Assembly (NCBI RefSeq): GCF_003337215.1
Contig: NZ_QPIG01000001.1
Location: 620,001-684,000 of the forward strand
Source: Oceanihabitans sediminis
Lineage (GTDB): Bacteria; Bacteroidota; Bacteroidia; Flavobacteriales; Flavobacteriaceae
Direction of reading: 5' to 3'
Length of the DNA: 64,000 nt
Shown here: piece by piece, positions 1 through 8,527 of the stretch
How positions within the stretch are numbered: the stretch's first letter is position 1
How the letters are laid out: each line of letters opens with the position of its first letter
The notes under the pieces: generated by a model
The model's database searches: none
Seen by the model: only the letters and a program-made list of their open reading frames with translations
What the model was told of the DNA's origin: nothing
Position numbers and translations under genes: made by a program

Positions 1-1103
1 TCGTATAAATCATTAAATTCAACTATGTGGATAACATCAGGGTCCAACCATGTTTTTACATAATTATTTAATTTAGGTATTTCAGAGGTTAATATAATAC
101 TTTGGACGTTAAATGAAGTAGCTGTAATGTTTCCATGAAGACTTGTTCCTGCAAAAACTCTAGAAACAGCAATTGCTAACATAATATCATAGACATTACT
201 ACTTTTTAATATCTCAACATTATTTGACTTCATGGTACTCAATATTTTCTTTAGTGCAATATCATTACTATGGCCAGGAGCATTTCCTATTGGAAGTAGT
301 AAAATTGGGAGATTATGCTTGAGCGATATTTCATCTAAATTTTTTGCAATGACATTATAATTGTTTTTTGCATATTTTAATCCGACCTGAAAACAAAAGT
401 AGTCTCTTCCAAACTTATTCACCAAATCAAGAGTTGCTTTTTCTACTTTTCTTTCTAATTCTACAATAGGAAAATAATCAGACATTATCAAAGCCGAATC
501 AGGACTTACGAAAAATTCTTTTGTTACACCTATTTCTATTAGGTTATCATATGATTTTTGATCTCTAACCGATAAGAAGTCTGAATAATTTAAAGAATTA
601 GACAAATATTTTCTAGATTTCTGACTAACAAATGATAATCCAGATGCACCAACAGCATTGTATGTGATTTTAGGTTGTGCATCTAAAAAAATTTCTTTAG
701 GTATAATAAATGGTTTTTTAATTTTAAACCCATATGTTTTGGCTAATAACCTTTCCAAAATATCTGAAGGAATTAATTTATTTGCAACACTAATTACTTT
801 AAACAATAAATCTGATTTTAAATAAGATATTATATTAATCCAGGTAGCAAACAATACTGCCCCACCTACAACAACAACTACCGTCTTATCTGTTACTTTA
901 CTATTGAACAACTCATTGCATGATTCTGTTTTAATTGCTCCAAAAGCAGATAAATTTGAATTCACACTTCCATAATATTCAATTTGAAGCTTTAAGTAGT
1001 CTTCTTTTAATTCTTGTTTAAGGTATTCTGTTATTAATATAGGAAATAATAAATCCCCATAATTATGCCTATCAATAGCTCCTATTACGATAACCTTGTC
1101 CAT
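1..1103 (-). CDS. Polysaccharide pyruvyltransferase family protein (3' end beyond window)
   Basis: I translated this by eye from the complementary strand. It starts at the ATG at 1101-1103 (MDKVIVIGAIDRHNYGDLL) and stays open to the window edge, about 367 codons. The N-terminal GAIDRHNYGDLL resembles the opening G-x-x-N-x-G-D of the PF04230 family. The late segment FAGTSLHGNITATSFNV matches the family's conserved S-x-H motif near the donor site. Members transfer pyruvate ketals or otherwise modify surface glycans. The start overlaps the end of the upstream flippase gene by 19 bp, so the two are probably co-translated and serve the same polysaccharide. The C-terminus is missing from the window. 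The exact substrate cannot be told. Confidence 0.8.
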   Translation of the reverse strand, partial: MDKVIVIGAIDRHNYGDLLFPILITEYLKQELKEDYLKLQIEYYGSVNSNLSAFGAIKTESCNELFNSKVTDKTVVVVVGGAVLFATWINIISYLKSDLLFKVISVANKLIPSDILERLLAKTYGFKIKKPFIIPKEIFLDAQPKITYNAVGASGLSFVSQKSRKYLSNSLNYSDFLSVRDQKSYDNLIEIGVTKEFFVSPDSALIMSDYFPIVELERKVEKATLDLVNKFGRDYFCFQVGLKYAKNNYNVIAKNLDEISLKHNLPILLLPIGNAPGHSNDIALKKILSTMKSNNVEILKSSNVYDIMLAIAVSRVFAGTSLHGNITATSFNVQSIILTSEIPKLNNYVKTWLDPDVIHIVEFNDLY

Positions 1104-2374
1104 ACTATAAATATTGTAAGTATTAATATTCCAAAAACACCTTTAAGATATAAATGTTTAAACTTAATCTGTTTTAAGATAAAAACATAAAAAATAATTA
1201 ATAAAATTGATGTTGAAATTAATGAAAATAATGTTCCTTTTAAACCAAAATGGAAAGTAAAAAAGATACCAAAGATTACCATTGTTGCAAAAGACAAAAT
1301 GTTTGCTTTTGCTCTTGATTTTTGTTTCCCTATTGCGGTTAGTATAATACCATAATATGACGCTAATAACCTAGTACTAACAAACAAACCAAACATTGGA
1401 ATTAGGAAAATTAATTCCTCAAATTTATTATTAAAAAAAACGTCTGAAATAACCTGATTAAAAAAGGTGAAGATTATTACAACAAACAGTCCCAATACAG
1501 CTAACAATAACCATAAATCTATAAAAATTTTAGTGTTTTTTTTACTAATTTCATTTCCTTGATGTGTAATTACACTAATTTTCGGTATGTAGATATTAGA
1601 TAAAATTGTAGAAACGCCTAAAGATCCTGATGCAAGTTTTAATCCACTATTATACGTTGCAACACCAACAGACCCAATAAAATACTTTATTATTATAGTA
1701 TCAACATTAGAATATAACACAGAAACTATACGGTCCGTTAGATATGGTAGTGACTCTACTATTAATGTTTTATACTGAATAGAATTGTTCTTAAACTTAA
1801 AGTTTGTTTTTTTACTAACAATCAATAGAGATGCTAAAAACGTACACAACCTAACAATTAACATGACCATGCAGATAACTGTTATATTGGTAGTATAATA
1901 GGATGTAACTAGACAAGATAGAACTAATATTAAAGAACCTATTAAAGTTATTATTGCTTCTATACGATAATCTTCAACAACTCTAAAAACAATGGTTGAT
2001 AATTGAAAAAAGGAAAAAGAGGAAACCGTTAAAAAAATCAAAATACTGTAAAAATCATAATTCAGTATTTTTATTAAAACAACAAAATATAAAATAAAAA
2101 CAGCTATAAAAATATAGATTTTTAGTAATAAATTATTTAAAAAGAGATTTTTAAGATTCCCCAAATCTATTCTCCCTTCTCTCAATAGCTTTTGATTTAT
2201 ACCAAAATCAATTAAGACACAAAAAATAGCTGCTAGCGAGTTATAAAAAACATAATCCCCAAAAATTGATTTGTTTAAAACCCTAGCTAAAATAATAAAT
2301 ACAACAAAACTTGCAATTAAATTTGAAAATGTTGAAATCCCAGAATAAAAAAAAGTTAAAATCTTACTTCTCAT
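1085..2374 (-). CDS. Wzx-type oligosaccharide flippase (MATE/MOP superfamily)
   Basis: A 429-residue, almost wholly hydrophobic protein with about 12 predicted membrane segments. The start MRSKILTFFYSGISTFSNLI followed by ARVLNKSIFGDYVFYNSL is typical of polysaccharide_synt/Wzx proteins, in which an early amphipathic A-R-x-L-x-x-x-x-F-G-x-Y motif follows the first helix. Wzx proteins move undecaprenyl-linked repeat units across the inner membrane. The gene sits directly before the pyruvyltransferase and in line with the dTDP-rhamnose genes, which fits an O-antigen or capsule locus. No Wzy polymerase or typical glycosyltransferase is visible here; these probably lie beyond the left edge. Sequence conservation in this family is low, so the call rests on topology, the N-terminal motif and context. 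Confidence 0.85.
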   Translation of the reverse strand: MRSKILTFFYSGISTFSNLIASFVVFIILARVLNKSIFGDYVFYNSLAAIFCVLIDFGINQKLLREGRIDLGNLKNLFLNNLLLKIYIFIAVFILYFVVLIKILNYDFYSILIFLTVSSFSFFQLSTIVFRVVEDYRIEAIITLIGSLILVLSCLVTSYYTTNITVICMVMLIVRLCTFLASLLIVSKKTNFKFKNNSIQYKTLIVESLPYLTDRIVSVLYSNVDTIIIKYFIGSVGVATYNSGLKLASGSLGVSTILSNIYIPKISVITHQGNEISKKNTKIFIDLWLLLAVLGLFVVIIFTFFNQVISDVFFNNKFEELIFLIPMFGLFVSTRLLASYYGIILTAIGKQKSRAKANILSFATMVIFGIFFTFHFGLKGTLFSLISTSILLIIFYVFILKQIKFKHLYLKGVFGILILTIFIVWTRLS

Positions 2375-2425
2375 TGATTTAATAGATTAAATATAATAGA
2401 AATTAAGTATAACCTTTTTGGTTTT

Positions 2426-2971
2426 TTAATAAAAAAACATTTCCAATCGATCTATCAATACTATTCTTGAAAAAAACATAGGATTAAACTCTCCTTCAAT
2501 AACTTTAAGAGAATAGCTTGATGAAGTTCGATTGTATTCTATAAATTTATTTGGATTAAAGTAATCAAAAAACTTATCTCCTGGTATCTCAAAAACGACA
2601 TCATCCATTTCAAAAGATGCATCAATAATATCAATTTTTGTTTCTTGATTTTTCCCTGTCATAAATAAAATTTTAATTGGAATAACATTTTCAGGAAAAT
2701 CAAAATTAATAGTCTGCATGATTTCAGAACCAATTATTTTTTTTGAAACTGAGCGTTTCTTAGAGATTTCCTTATCGTCTACATCTAAATAATAAACCGT
2801 AAACTCCTCATTACCAGAAACTATCGCGTTGATATTAAATTTTAAAATATTTTTGTTTTTTACTTCAACGTTAATACCTTCTTGCTCTGTAAATTCTTTA
2901 GATTCTTTTTTATCATTTTTACAAGCATTCAAACTTACTATTATAAGTATAGATAAGAATATTTTTTTCAT
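2426..2971 (-). CDS. Putative lipoprotein of unknown function
   Basis: A 181-residue protein. Its N-terminus MKKIFLSILIIVSLNACKND is an SPII signal with lipobox LNAC (Cys17), followed by a charged linker. Acidic residues directly after the Cys are scarce and Lys-rich, so surface export cannot be decided. The rest looks beta-rich (alternating hydrophobic strands such as ILKFNINAIVSG), with no motif I recognise. It lies between cysN and the flippase on the same strand, 18 bp after cysN would be read upstream and about 50 bp before the flippase, so it is probably in the same transcript. A role linked to the surface polysaccharide is only inferred from position. Confidence 0.65.
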   Translation of the reverse strand: MKKIFLSILIIVSLNACKNDKKESKEFTEQEGINVEVKNKNILKFNINAIVSGNEEFTVYYLDVDDKEISKKRSVSKKIIGSEIMQTINFDFPENVIPIKILFMTGKNQETKIDIIDASFEMDDVVFEIPGDKFFDYFNPNKFIEYNRTSSSYSLKVIEGEFNPMFFSRIVLIDRLEMFFY

Positions 2972-2989
2972 TATTTTGAGTATTAAAAT

Positions 2990-4243
2990 TTAAACAATCA
3001 TACCAGCTGCGACAGTTTCATTTGTGGTATCATCAACAAGAATAATACTACCTGTTGCTCTATTTTCTCTATAAGAATCCACCATTAATGGTTTTGTGGT
3101 TCTAATTCTAACTTTTGAGATATCATTCATTTTTAACTCTGTATCCCCTGTAAGACGCTCAAAAGTATTTATATCATATTTATAAATAACCTCCTTTATC
3201 ATTGCTGTTTGCTCATTAGTTGTGTGTCTAATAGAATACTTAGCGCGAGGCTTAGAAGGACTATTATTTAACCAACATAACATGACTTCAATGTCTTGAG
3301 AGGTTTCTGGCTTGTTATTAGAGCGAACAATCATATCTCCACGACTTACATCAATATCGTCTTCTAATGTAATAGAAACAGACATAGATGCTATAGCCTC
3401 ATCCAATTCACCATCTATAGTATCAATAGTTTTAATTTTAGATGTAAATCCTGAAGGTAATACTGTTACATCATCTCCTTTTCTAAAAATTCCACTAGCT
3501 ACACGTCCTGCATAACCTCTATAATCTATAAACCCATCTCTTTGAGGTCTAAGTACCGTTTGCACAGGAAAACGAGCATCTACTTTATTTATATCGCTTC
3601 CAATATGTATAGTTTCTAAAGTATGCAACATAGGTGCTCCTTGATACCAAGACATGTTTTCAGATTTATTAACCACATTATCCCCTAATAAGGCAGATAT
3701 AGGAATGAAACGTATATCTGTAACCAATAATTTAGAAGCTATTTCTTCAAATTCTGAAACAATTTTATTGTAAACCTCTTCTGAAAAATCTACTAAATCC
3801 ATTTTATTGATACAAACAATAATATGTGGGATATGTAATAAAGATGCTATAAAAGCATGCCTTTTAGTTTGTTCGATAACTCCGTGTCTAGCATCTATTA
3901 ATATAATAGCCACATTTGCTGTAGAGGCACCTGTAACCATATTACGAGTGTATTGAATATGCCCTGGAGTATCTGCAATTATAAATTTACGTTTCGGAGT
4001 GGTAAAATACCTATAAGCTACATCAATTGTAATACCTTGTTCGCGCTCATCACGCAAACCATCGGTAAACAGAGCTAGGTCTACTCCATCGTGACCTTTC
4101 TTTTTACTTGTATTTGTAATAGCTTGTAATTGGTCTTCAAAAATAGATTTTGAATCATATAGCAAACGACCTATTAAGGTACTCTTTCCGTCATCTACAC
4201 TACCCGCCGTTGTAAAACGTAATAATTGATTATTATCTATCAT
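2990..4243 (-). CDS. cysN: Sulfate adenylyltransferase subunit 1 (GTPase subunit)
   Basis: The GTPase subunit of ATP sulfurylase. With CysD it forms APS from sulfate and ATP. Visible motifs are the P-loop GSVDDGKST, the switch region DEREQGITIDVAYRYF, G3 DTPGH and G4 NKMD, followed by EF-Tu-like beta-barrel domains. I chose the ATG at 4241-4243 (MIDNNQLLRFTTAG), giving 417 residues. A frame extension starts with TTG 14 codons earlier, but CysN homologues begin close to the P-loop. The protein is shorter than the enterobacterial form, as is usual in Bacteroidota, and has no fused APS kinase because cysC is separate. Order on the strand is cysC-cysD-cysN. Confidence 0.95.
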   Translation of the reverse strand: MIDNNQLLRFTTAGSVDDGKSTLIGRLLYDSKSIFEDQLQAITNTSKKKGHDGVDLALFTDGLRDEREQGITIDVAYRYFTTPKRKFIIADTPGHIQYTRNMVTGASTANVAIILIDARHGVIEQTKRHAFIASLLHIPHIIVCINKMDLVDFSEEVYNKIVSEFEEIASKLLVTDIRFIPISALLGDNVVNKSENMSWYQGAPMLHTLETIHIGSDINKVDARFPVQTVLRPQRDGFIDYRGYAGRVASGIFRKGDDVTVLPSGFTSKIKTIDTIDGELDEAIASMSVSITLEDDIDVSRGDMIVRSNNKPETSQDIEVMLCWLNNSPSKPRAKYSIRHTTNEQTAMIKEVIYKYDINTFERLTGDTELKMNDISKVRIRTTKPLMVDSYRENRATGSIILVDDTTNETVAAGMIV

Positions 4244-4313
4244 TTTTTTGTGAAATTGTAAAAAAAACCTTTCTAACTTTACCAAAGGTCCTTTTCAAGA
4301 TTAATTGTAGTTT

Positions 4314-5219
4314 TTAAAAATACCCTAAACGCTTACGGTCTTCCATAGCAGATTCAGAGCGCTTATCATCACTTCTATTACCACGTTCTGTATTTCTCAT
4401 ACCTGCTACCTCAGCAGCTATTTTTTCAAGTGTATCTGCGTCAGATTCATCACCTCCAGTAATGGTAATATCTCCTAAGGTTCTAAAACGTATTTTTTTT
4501 GTTACAACCTCTTCATGGTCTTCTAAAATTAAAAATTCTGAATATGGAATCCAAGCGCCATCACGTCGTACTACTTCTCGTTCGTGAGCAAAATAAAGAG
4601 ATGGAATAGCGATGTTTTCGCGTTTAATATAATTCCACACGTCCATTTCTGTCCAGTTACTTATTGGGAATACTCTAAAGTGTTCTCCTTGAAAATGTTT
4701 TCCATTAAAAATATTCCATAATTCTGGTCGTTGATTTTTAGGATCCCATTGTCCAAAATCATCTCGATGTGAGAAAAAACGTTCTTTTGCTCTAGCCTTT
4801 TCTTCATCTCGTCTTCCACCACCAATAGCGCAGTCTATTTTGTTAGCTTCAATAGCATCTAATAAAGTGGTCGTCTGAAGGGCATTTCTTGTCGCATTTT
4901 TACCTTTTTCTTCTGCTACCCTCCCTTCATCAATAGATTCTTGAACAGATCCTACAATAAGTTGTACGCCCAATTCCTTTATAATATTATCTCTAAATTG
5001 AATGGTTTCAGGGAAGTTATGCCCAGTATCCACATGCATTAAAGCAAATGGAATTTTGGCTGGATAGAATGCTTTTTTAGCTAAATGTGTTACTAAAATA
5101 GAATCCTTACCTCCTGAAAATAAAATTACAGGATTTTCAAATTGCGCCCATACTTCACGTAATACGAAAATGGCTTCGCTTTCTAATTCGTCTAAATAAT
5201 TTAAATAATACTTACTCAT
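4314..5219 (-). CDS. cysD: Sulfate adenylyltransferase subunit 2
   Basis: A 301-residue catalytic subunit of ATP sulfurylase, in the adenine nucleotide alpha-hydrolase fold. The PP-loop LFSGGKDS lies near residues 33-40. The downstream GGGRRDEEKARAKERFFS and WTEMDVWNYIKRE segments are characteristic of CysD. The length equals that of E. coli CysD, and the C-terminus ends in the conserved DRKRLGYF. The gene overlaps the end of cysC by 8 bp and precedes cysN, so the pair should be made in balanced amounts. In this locus the APS made is most likely passed to CysC for PAPS. Confidence 0.97.
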   Translation of the reverse strand: MSKYYLNYLDELESEAIFVLREVWAQFENPVILFSGGKDSILVTHLAKKAFYPAKIPFALMHVDTGHNFPETIQFRDNIIKELGVQLIVGSVQESIDEGRVAEEKGKNATRNALQTTTLLDAIEANKIDCAIGGGRRDEEKARAKERFFSHRDDFGQWDPKNQRPELWNIFNGKHFQGEHFRVFPISNWTEMDVWNYIKRENIAIPSLYFAHEREVVRRDGAWIPYSEFLILEDHEEVVTKKIRFRTLGDITITGGDESDADTLEKIAAEVAGMRNTERGNRSDDKRSESAMEDRKRLGYF

Positions 5220-5814
5220 TGTTCATGGACAATTTTGGAGTTATATAATCTACGATACGCTGAGCAGCTGCTTCAACAGTTTCGTTTTCCGTTTTAATCT
5301 CTATACCTGGATTTTCTGGGGCTTCATAAGGAGCAGAAATTCCAGTCATATTTTTAATTTCGCCTGCTCTAGCTTTTTTATAAAGCCCTTTTACATCACG
5401 TCTTTCACACTCTTCAACGCTAGTATTTATGTACACCTCAACAAAGTTAGCATCTTTAACGATACTTCTAATATTCTGACGATCTTTTTTATAGGGTGAA
5501 ACAAAAGCAGCTAAAACCACTAAACCTGCGTCAATCATTAAGTTTGAAACTTCTGCTATTCTTCGAATATTTTCCGTTCTATCTTCTGGTGCAAAGGTCA
5601 AATCCTTATTAATACCTTTTCTAATATTATCGCCATCTAAGGTATAGGTTTTAATGCCTTGTTGAAATAGTTTCTGTTCTACAACATTAGCAATAGTAGA
5701 CTTTCCAGAGCCAGAAAGTCCTGTAAACCACAATAGAAGTGAGTTATGATTATTTGCTTTTCTCCTATCTTGATGAGATATATGATAGGTATGAGTGATA
5801 ATATTTTCTTTCAT
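5212..5814 (-). CDS. cysC: Adenylyl-sulfate kinase
   Basis: Phosphorylates APS to PAPS, the sulfate donor for sulfotransferases. It has 200 residues. The Walker A motif GLSGSGKST is at about 33-41, followed by the DGDNIRKGINKDL and EDRTENIRRIAEVS segments that bind APS, and the C-terminal GLYKKARAGEIKNMTGISAP loop, all diagnostic for APS kinase. It is the first of the three sulfate activation genes and overlaps cysD by 8 bp. A 95-bp gap separates it from the DUF2061 gene upstream. No cysH or sulfite reductase gene is in the window, so use of PAPS for sulfation is more likely than for assimilation. Confidence 0.97.
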   Translation of the reverse strand: MKENIITHTYHISHQDRRKANNHNSLLLWFTGLSGSGKSTIANVVEQKLFQQGIKTYTLDGDNIRKGINKDLTFAPEDRTENIRRIAEVSNLMIDAGLVVLAAFVSPYKKDRQNIRSIVKDANFVEVYINTSVEECERRDVKGLYKKARAGEIKNMTGISAPYEAPENPGIEIKTENETVEAAAQRIVDYITPKLSMNNE

Positions 5815-5909
5815 TGACTAGTTATTCTTTTACAATATAAATGAAATTATAAATAAACATAAGCCGAAGCATATTTGTTTAGTATTTTCTACCTTATACC
5901 TATACTTTA

Positions 5910-6341
5910 TTACAATGTTTTATTTCGATCTCTTAAACCGTAATCAACTCTATACCACGCACGCTCATGTAGGTAATAAAATAACATTTTTGTAACAACT
6001 TCTGCTAAACCAATTTGAAGAGCTGCTAAAGGATTTCCTGATATTATCCACGCTAAAGTCATTGTGTCTAGGGTACCTACTATTCGCCAAGTAATTGTTT
6101 TAGCAAGATGGCGTTTTCTACTCTCTAAGGACACACCTTCTTTAGATAAATTAATCTTAAACCAAACCCGCTCATGTAAATAATATAAAATACTTTTCGT
6201 GGTGATTTCAGCTAAACCTATTTTTAATCCAGCATAAGGATCGCCAGTAATAAACCATGATAATATTATAGTATCTATGGTACCTATAAACCTCCAAGTA
6301 ATGGTTTTTGCTATATGTCTTTTATAGGATTTATCTCGCAT
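5910..6341 (-). CDS. Tandem DUF2061 membrane protein
   Basis: A 143-residue protein made of two clear copies of the same unit, residues about 5-62 and 77-134. Each unit begins K-R-H-x-A-K-T-I-T-W-R, continues G-T-x-D-T with a hydrophobic stretch and G-x-P/Y-A-x-L-x-I-G-L-A-E, and ends Y-Y-L-H-E-R-x-W. This is the DUF2061 family, whose biochemical role is not known to me. Single-copy members are often encoded beside cys genes. Here it lies between cysQ (1-bp TAATG overlap) and cysC, which links it to sulfate activation. The internal duplication would give an even number of short membrane hairpins. Confidence 0.88.
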   Translation of the reverse strand: MRDKSYKRHIAKTITWRFIGTIDTIILSWFITGDPYAGLKIGLAEITTKSILYYLHERVWFKINLSKEGVSLESRKRHLAKTITWRIVGTLDTMTLAWIISGNPLAALQIGLAEVVTKMLFYYLHERAWYRVDYGLRDRNKTL

Positions 6342-7135
6342 TATTTACTAACAATAAAATAGCTATTAAGTAAATTTTCTTTATTGTAAGTTAATGTTTT
6401 TTTTGTTTCTTGAGAAATAACTTTAAGGCCAACAGCATTACAAATAGCTTGTCCAGCAGCTGTATCCCACTCCATCGTTGGTGCAAATCGCGGATAAACA
6501 TCTGCATTTCCTTCTGTAACTAAACAAAATTTTAAAGAGCTACCTTTTGAAACTACCTCAACATCGTTCCCTTGCTTTTTTATACTTTCAATAAAGTCTA
6601 ATGTGTCTTGATTCATGTGAGAACGGCTACCTACAACCTGAACAACTTTTGTATTTCCTTCTTTTGGTTGTATTGGTATAGATGCTTCTAAAACCTGCTT
6701 AACTGATACATCATGAGAGGTTAAATCTGCTTTAAAAGCTTTATTAGATTCTACATCTGCATAATATATAGTTTTTGTAGCTGGAACATAAATAACACCT
6801 AAAACAGGCATTCCGTTCGTAACTAAAGCAATATTAACCGTAAATTCTCCATTACGCTTAATGAATTCTTTTGTTCCATCAACCGGGTCAACAACCCAGC
6901 AAGTTTCCCATGTTTTTCTAACGGAATAATCTGTTTGCTTATTTTCTTCAGAAATAATTGGAATTTCCGTAGGGATTAGAAAAGAGTTAATAATATCGTT
7001 CGCTTTTGTATCAGCCTCAGTTAAAGGAGATTTGTCATCTTTAACTTCTACACCAAAAGCCGTATCATAAACTTCCATAATAACTTTTCCTGCTGCTAAT
7101 GAAGCCTCTATGGCTATTTGTAAATTTTTATCCAT
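6341..7135 (-). CDS. cysQ: 3'(2'),5'-bisphosphate nucleotidase CysQ
   Basis: Removes the 3'-phosphate of PAP, the by-product of sulfotransferases, in the inositol-monophosphatase-like superfamily. It has 264 residues. The metal-binding motifs are all present: DDKSPLTEAD near residue 34, ISEE, DPVDGTKEF near residue 83, and EWDTAAGQAI near residue 222. Its start overlaps the end of rfbD by 8 bp and its end touches the DUF2061 gene by 1 bp, which embeds it between rhamnose synthesis and sulfate activation. That pairing implies that PAPS-dependent sulfation runs at a level where PAP must be cleared. Confidence 0.95.
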   Translation of the reverse strand: MDKNLQIAIEASLAAGKVIMEVYDTAFGVEVKDDKSPLTEADTKANDIINSFLIPTEIPIISEENKQTDYSVRKTWETCWVVDPVDGTKEFIKRNGEFTVNIALVTNGMPVLGVIYVPATKTIYYADVESNKAFKADLTSHDVSVKQVLEASIPIQPKEGNTKVVQVVGSRSHMNQDTLDFIESIKKQGNDVEVVSKGSSLKFCLVTEGNADVYPRFAPTMEWDTAAGQAICNAVGLKVISQETKKTLTYNKENLLNSYFIVSK

Positions 7136-7985
7136 TATAATTTGATAGGGCTTTTTTTAAACTATCTCTCCAATAAGGAATTTCGATATTTAAACTGGTT
7201 TTTATTTTGGATTTATCTAACACACTAAAATGAGGTCTTTTAGCTGGTGTTGGGTATTCCTTGGTTTTTATTGGTAATACTTTTATGTTAATACGAGCCT
7301 CTTCAAAAATTGCTTTGGCAAAATCGTACCAACTAGCAACACCTTCGTTACTATAATGATAGATTCCGTATTCTTGATGATTTGTTGTGATGATTTTTAA
7401 AATAGTTTCTGCTAAATCTGTTGCATACGTTGGTGTACCTATTTGGTCTGCCACAACATTTAATTCATTTCTGTCGTGTGATAATTTTATCATGGTTTTC
7501 ATGAAATTATTCCCGTTTTCAGAATACAACCAAGACGTTCTAATTATAAAATGTTGATTTAAATATCTTGCAACCTCTTGTTCTCCTTCCAGCTTTGTTA
7601 AAGCGTAAATGCCGGTTGGAATGGTTGTGTCAGTTTCTATATAGGCTATTGATTTATCTCCTTTAAAAACAAAATCTGTAGAAATCTGAATCAATGTCGT
7701 TTTATTATCCTTGCAGATTCTTGCAAGATTACTAGGGCCTAGAGTGTTTATTTCCTTCGCTACTTGTTGCTCAGTCTCCGCTTTATCTACCGCTGTATAT
7801 GCAGCACAATTAATGCAATAATGAATTGTTTTATTGTTAAAAAAATTCTGAACAGCTTTTAAGTCGGTAATATCTAAAATATCAGAATCTGTATAAATAA
7901 TGTTTAGATTAGAATAATTAGATTCTATATCTTTTATACAAGTTGCTAATTGCCCATTTCCTCCTGTGACTAAGATGTTTATCAT
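7128..7985 (-). CDS. rfbD: dTDP-4-dehydrorhamnose reductase
   Basis: The final step of dTDP-L-rhamnose synthesis, an NAD(P)H-dependent reduction. It is 285 residues in the extended SDR fold. The nucleotide-binding motif GGNGQLA lies at residues 8-14, the catalytic Y-A-L-T-K (YxxxK) is near 129, and RTSWLYSENGNNF and the late PTPAKRPHFSVLDKSKI segment are typical of RmlD. It overlaps rfbC by 4 bp (ATGA) and cysQ by 8 bp. The order rfbB-rfbA-rfbC-rfbD on the strand is a complete set apart from sugar assembly enzymes. Confidence 0.96.
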   Translation of the reverse strand: MINILVTGGNGQLATCIKDIESNYSNLNIIYTDSDILDITDLKAVQNFFNNKTIHYCINCAAYTAVDKAETEQQVAKEINTLGPSNLARICKDNKTTLIQISTDFVFKGDKSIAYIETDTTIPTGIYALTKLEGEQEVARYLNQHFIIRTSWLYSENGNNFMKTMIKLSHDRNELNVVADQIGTPTYATDLAETILKIITTNHQEYGIYHYSNEGVASWYDFAKAIFEEARINIKVLPIKTKEYPTPAKRPHFSVLDKSKIKTSLNIEIPYWRDSLKKALSNYNG

Positions 7986-8527
7986 AATTCAGCATTGTCT
8001 AATGTAGGTAAAATTATATCTTTCTCAGAAACAACCAACTCATTATTAGGCAGCTGCCAATCTATATTTAGAGTTGGGTCATTATAAATAATTCCTCCTT
8101 CAGATTCCTTATTATAATAGTTATCACATTTATATGAAAAGATAGCAGTATCACTTAAAACAACAAAGCCATGTGCAAATCCTCTTGGCACATATACCTG
8201 TTTCTTATTGTCTTCAGAAAGCTCTATGGTTACATATTGGCCAAAGGTTGAAGAATTTTCTCTAACATCCACTGCTACATCTAATACTTTTCCTTTTATA
8301 ACTCTTACCAACTTAGCTTGTGCATGAACACCTCTTTGATAATGTAAACCCCTTAATACACCTTTTGTAGAAAAAGATTCATTATCCTGAATAAACTTTG
8401 AAGAAGTACCTGTTAATGTATTAAACTTATTTTCATTAAAAGATTCAAAAAAATATCCCCTTTTATCTTCAAATATCTTTGGTTCAATTATAAAGCAGCC
8501 TTCTAATTTTGTTTCTAGTACATTCAT
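7982..8527 (-). CDS. rfbC: dTDP-4-dehydrorhamnose 3,5-epimerase
   Basis: A 181-residue RmlC cupin that epimerises dTDP-4-keto-6-deoxyglucose at C3 and C5. Diagnostic segments are FIEPKIFEDKRGYFFESFNE at the N-terminus, the catalytic-His segment LRGLHYQRG, and VDVRENSSTFG followed by VPRGFAHGFVVLSD. The length is normal for the family. The start codon shares one base with the rfbA stop (TAATG) and the end overlaps rfbD by 4 bp, so translation is coupled. Confidence 0.97.
   Translation of the reverse strand: MNVLETKLEGCFIIEPKIFEDKRGYFFESFNENKFNTLTGTSSKFIQDNESFSTKGVLRGLHYQRGVHAQAKLVRVIKGKVLDVAVDVRENSSTFGQYVTIELSEDNKKQVYVPRGFAHGFVVLSDTAIFSYKCDNYYNKESEGGIIYNDPTLNIDWQLPNNELVVSEKDIILPTLDNAEL

Noticed and set aside
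4244-4285. Longer CysN starting with TTG
   Set aside because: The extra 14 residues are unlike CysN N-termini, and the ATG at 4243 gives the family-typical start close to the P-loop.
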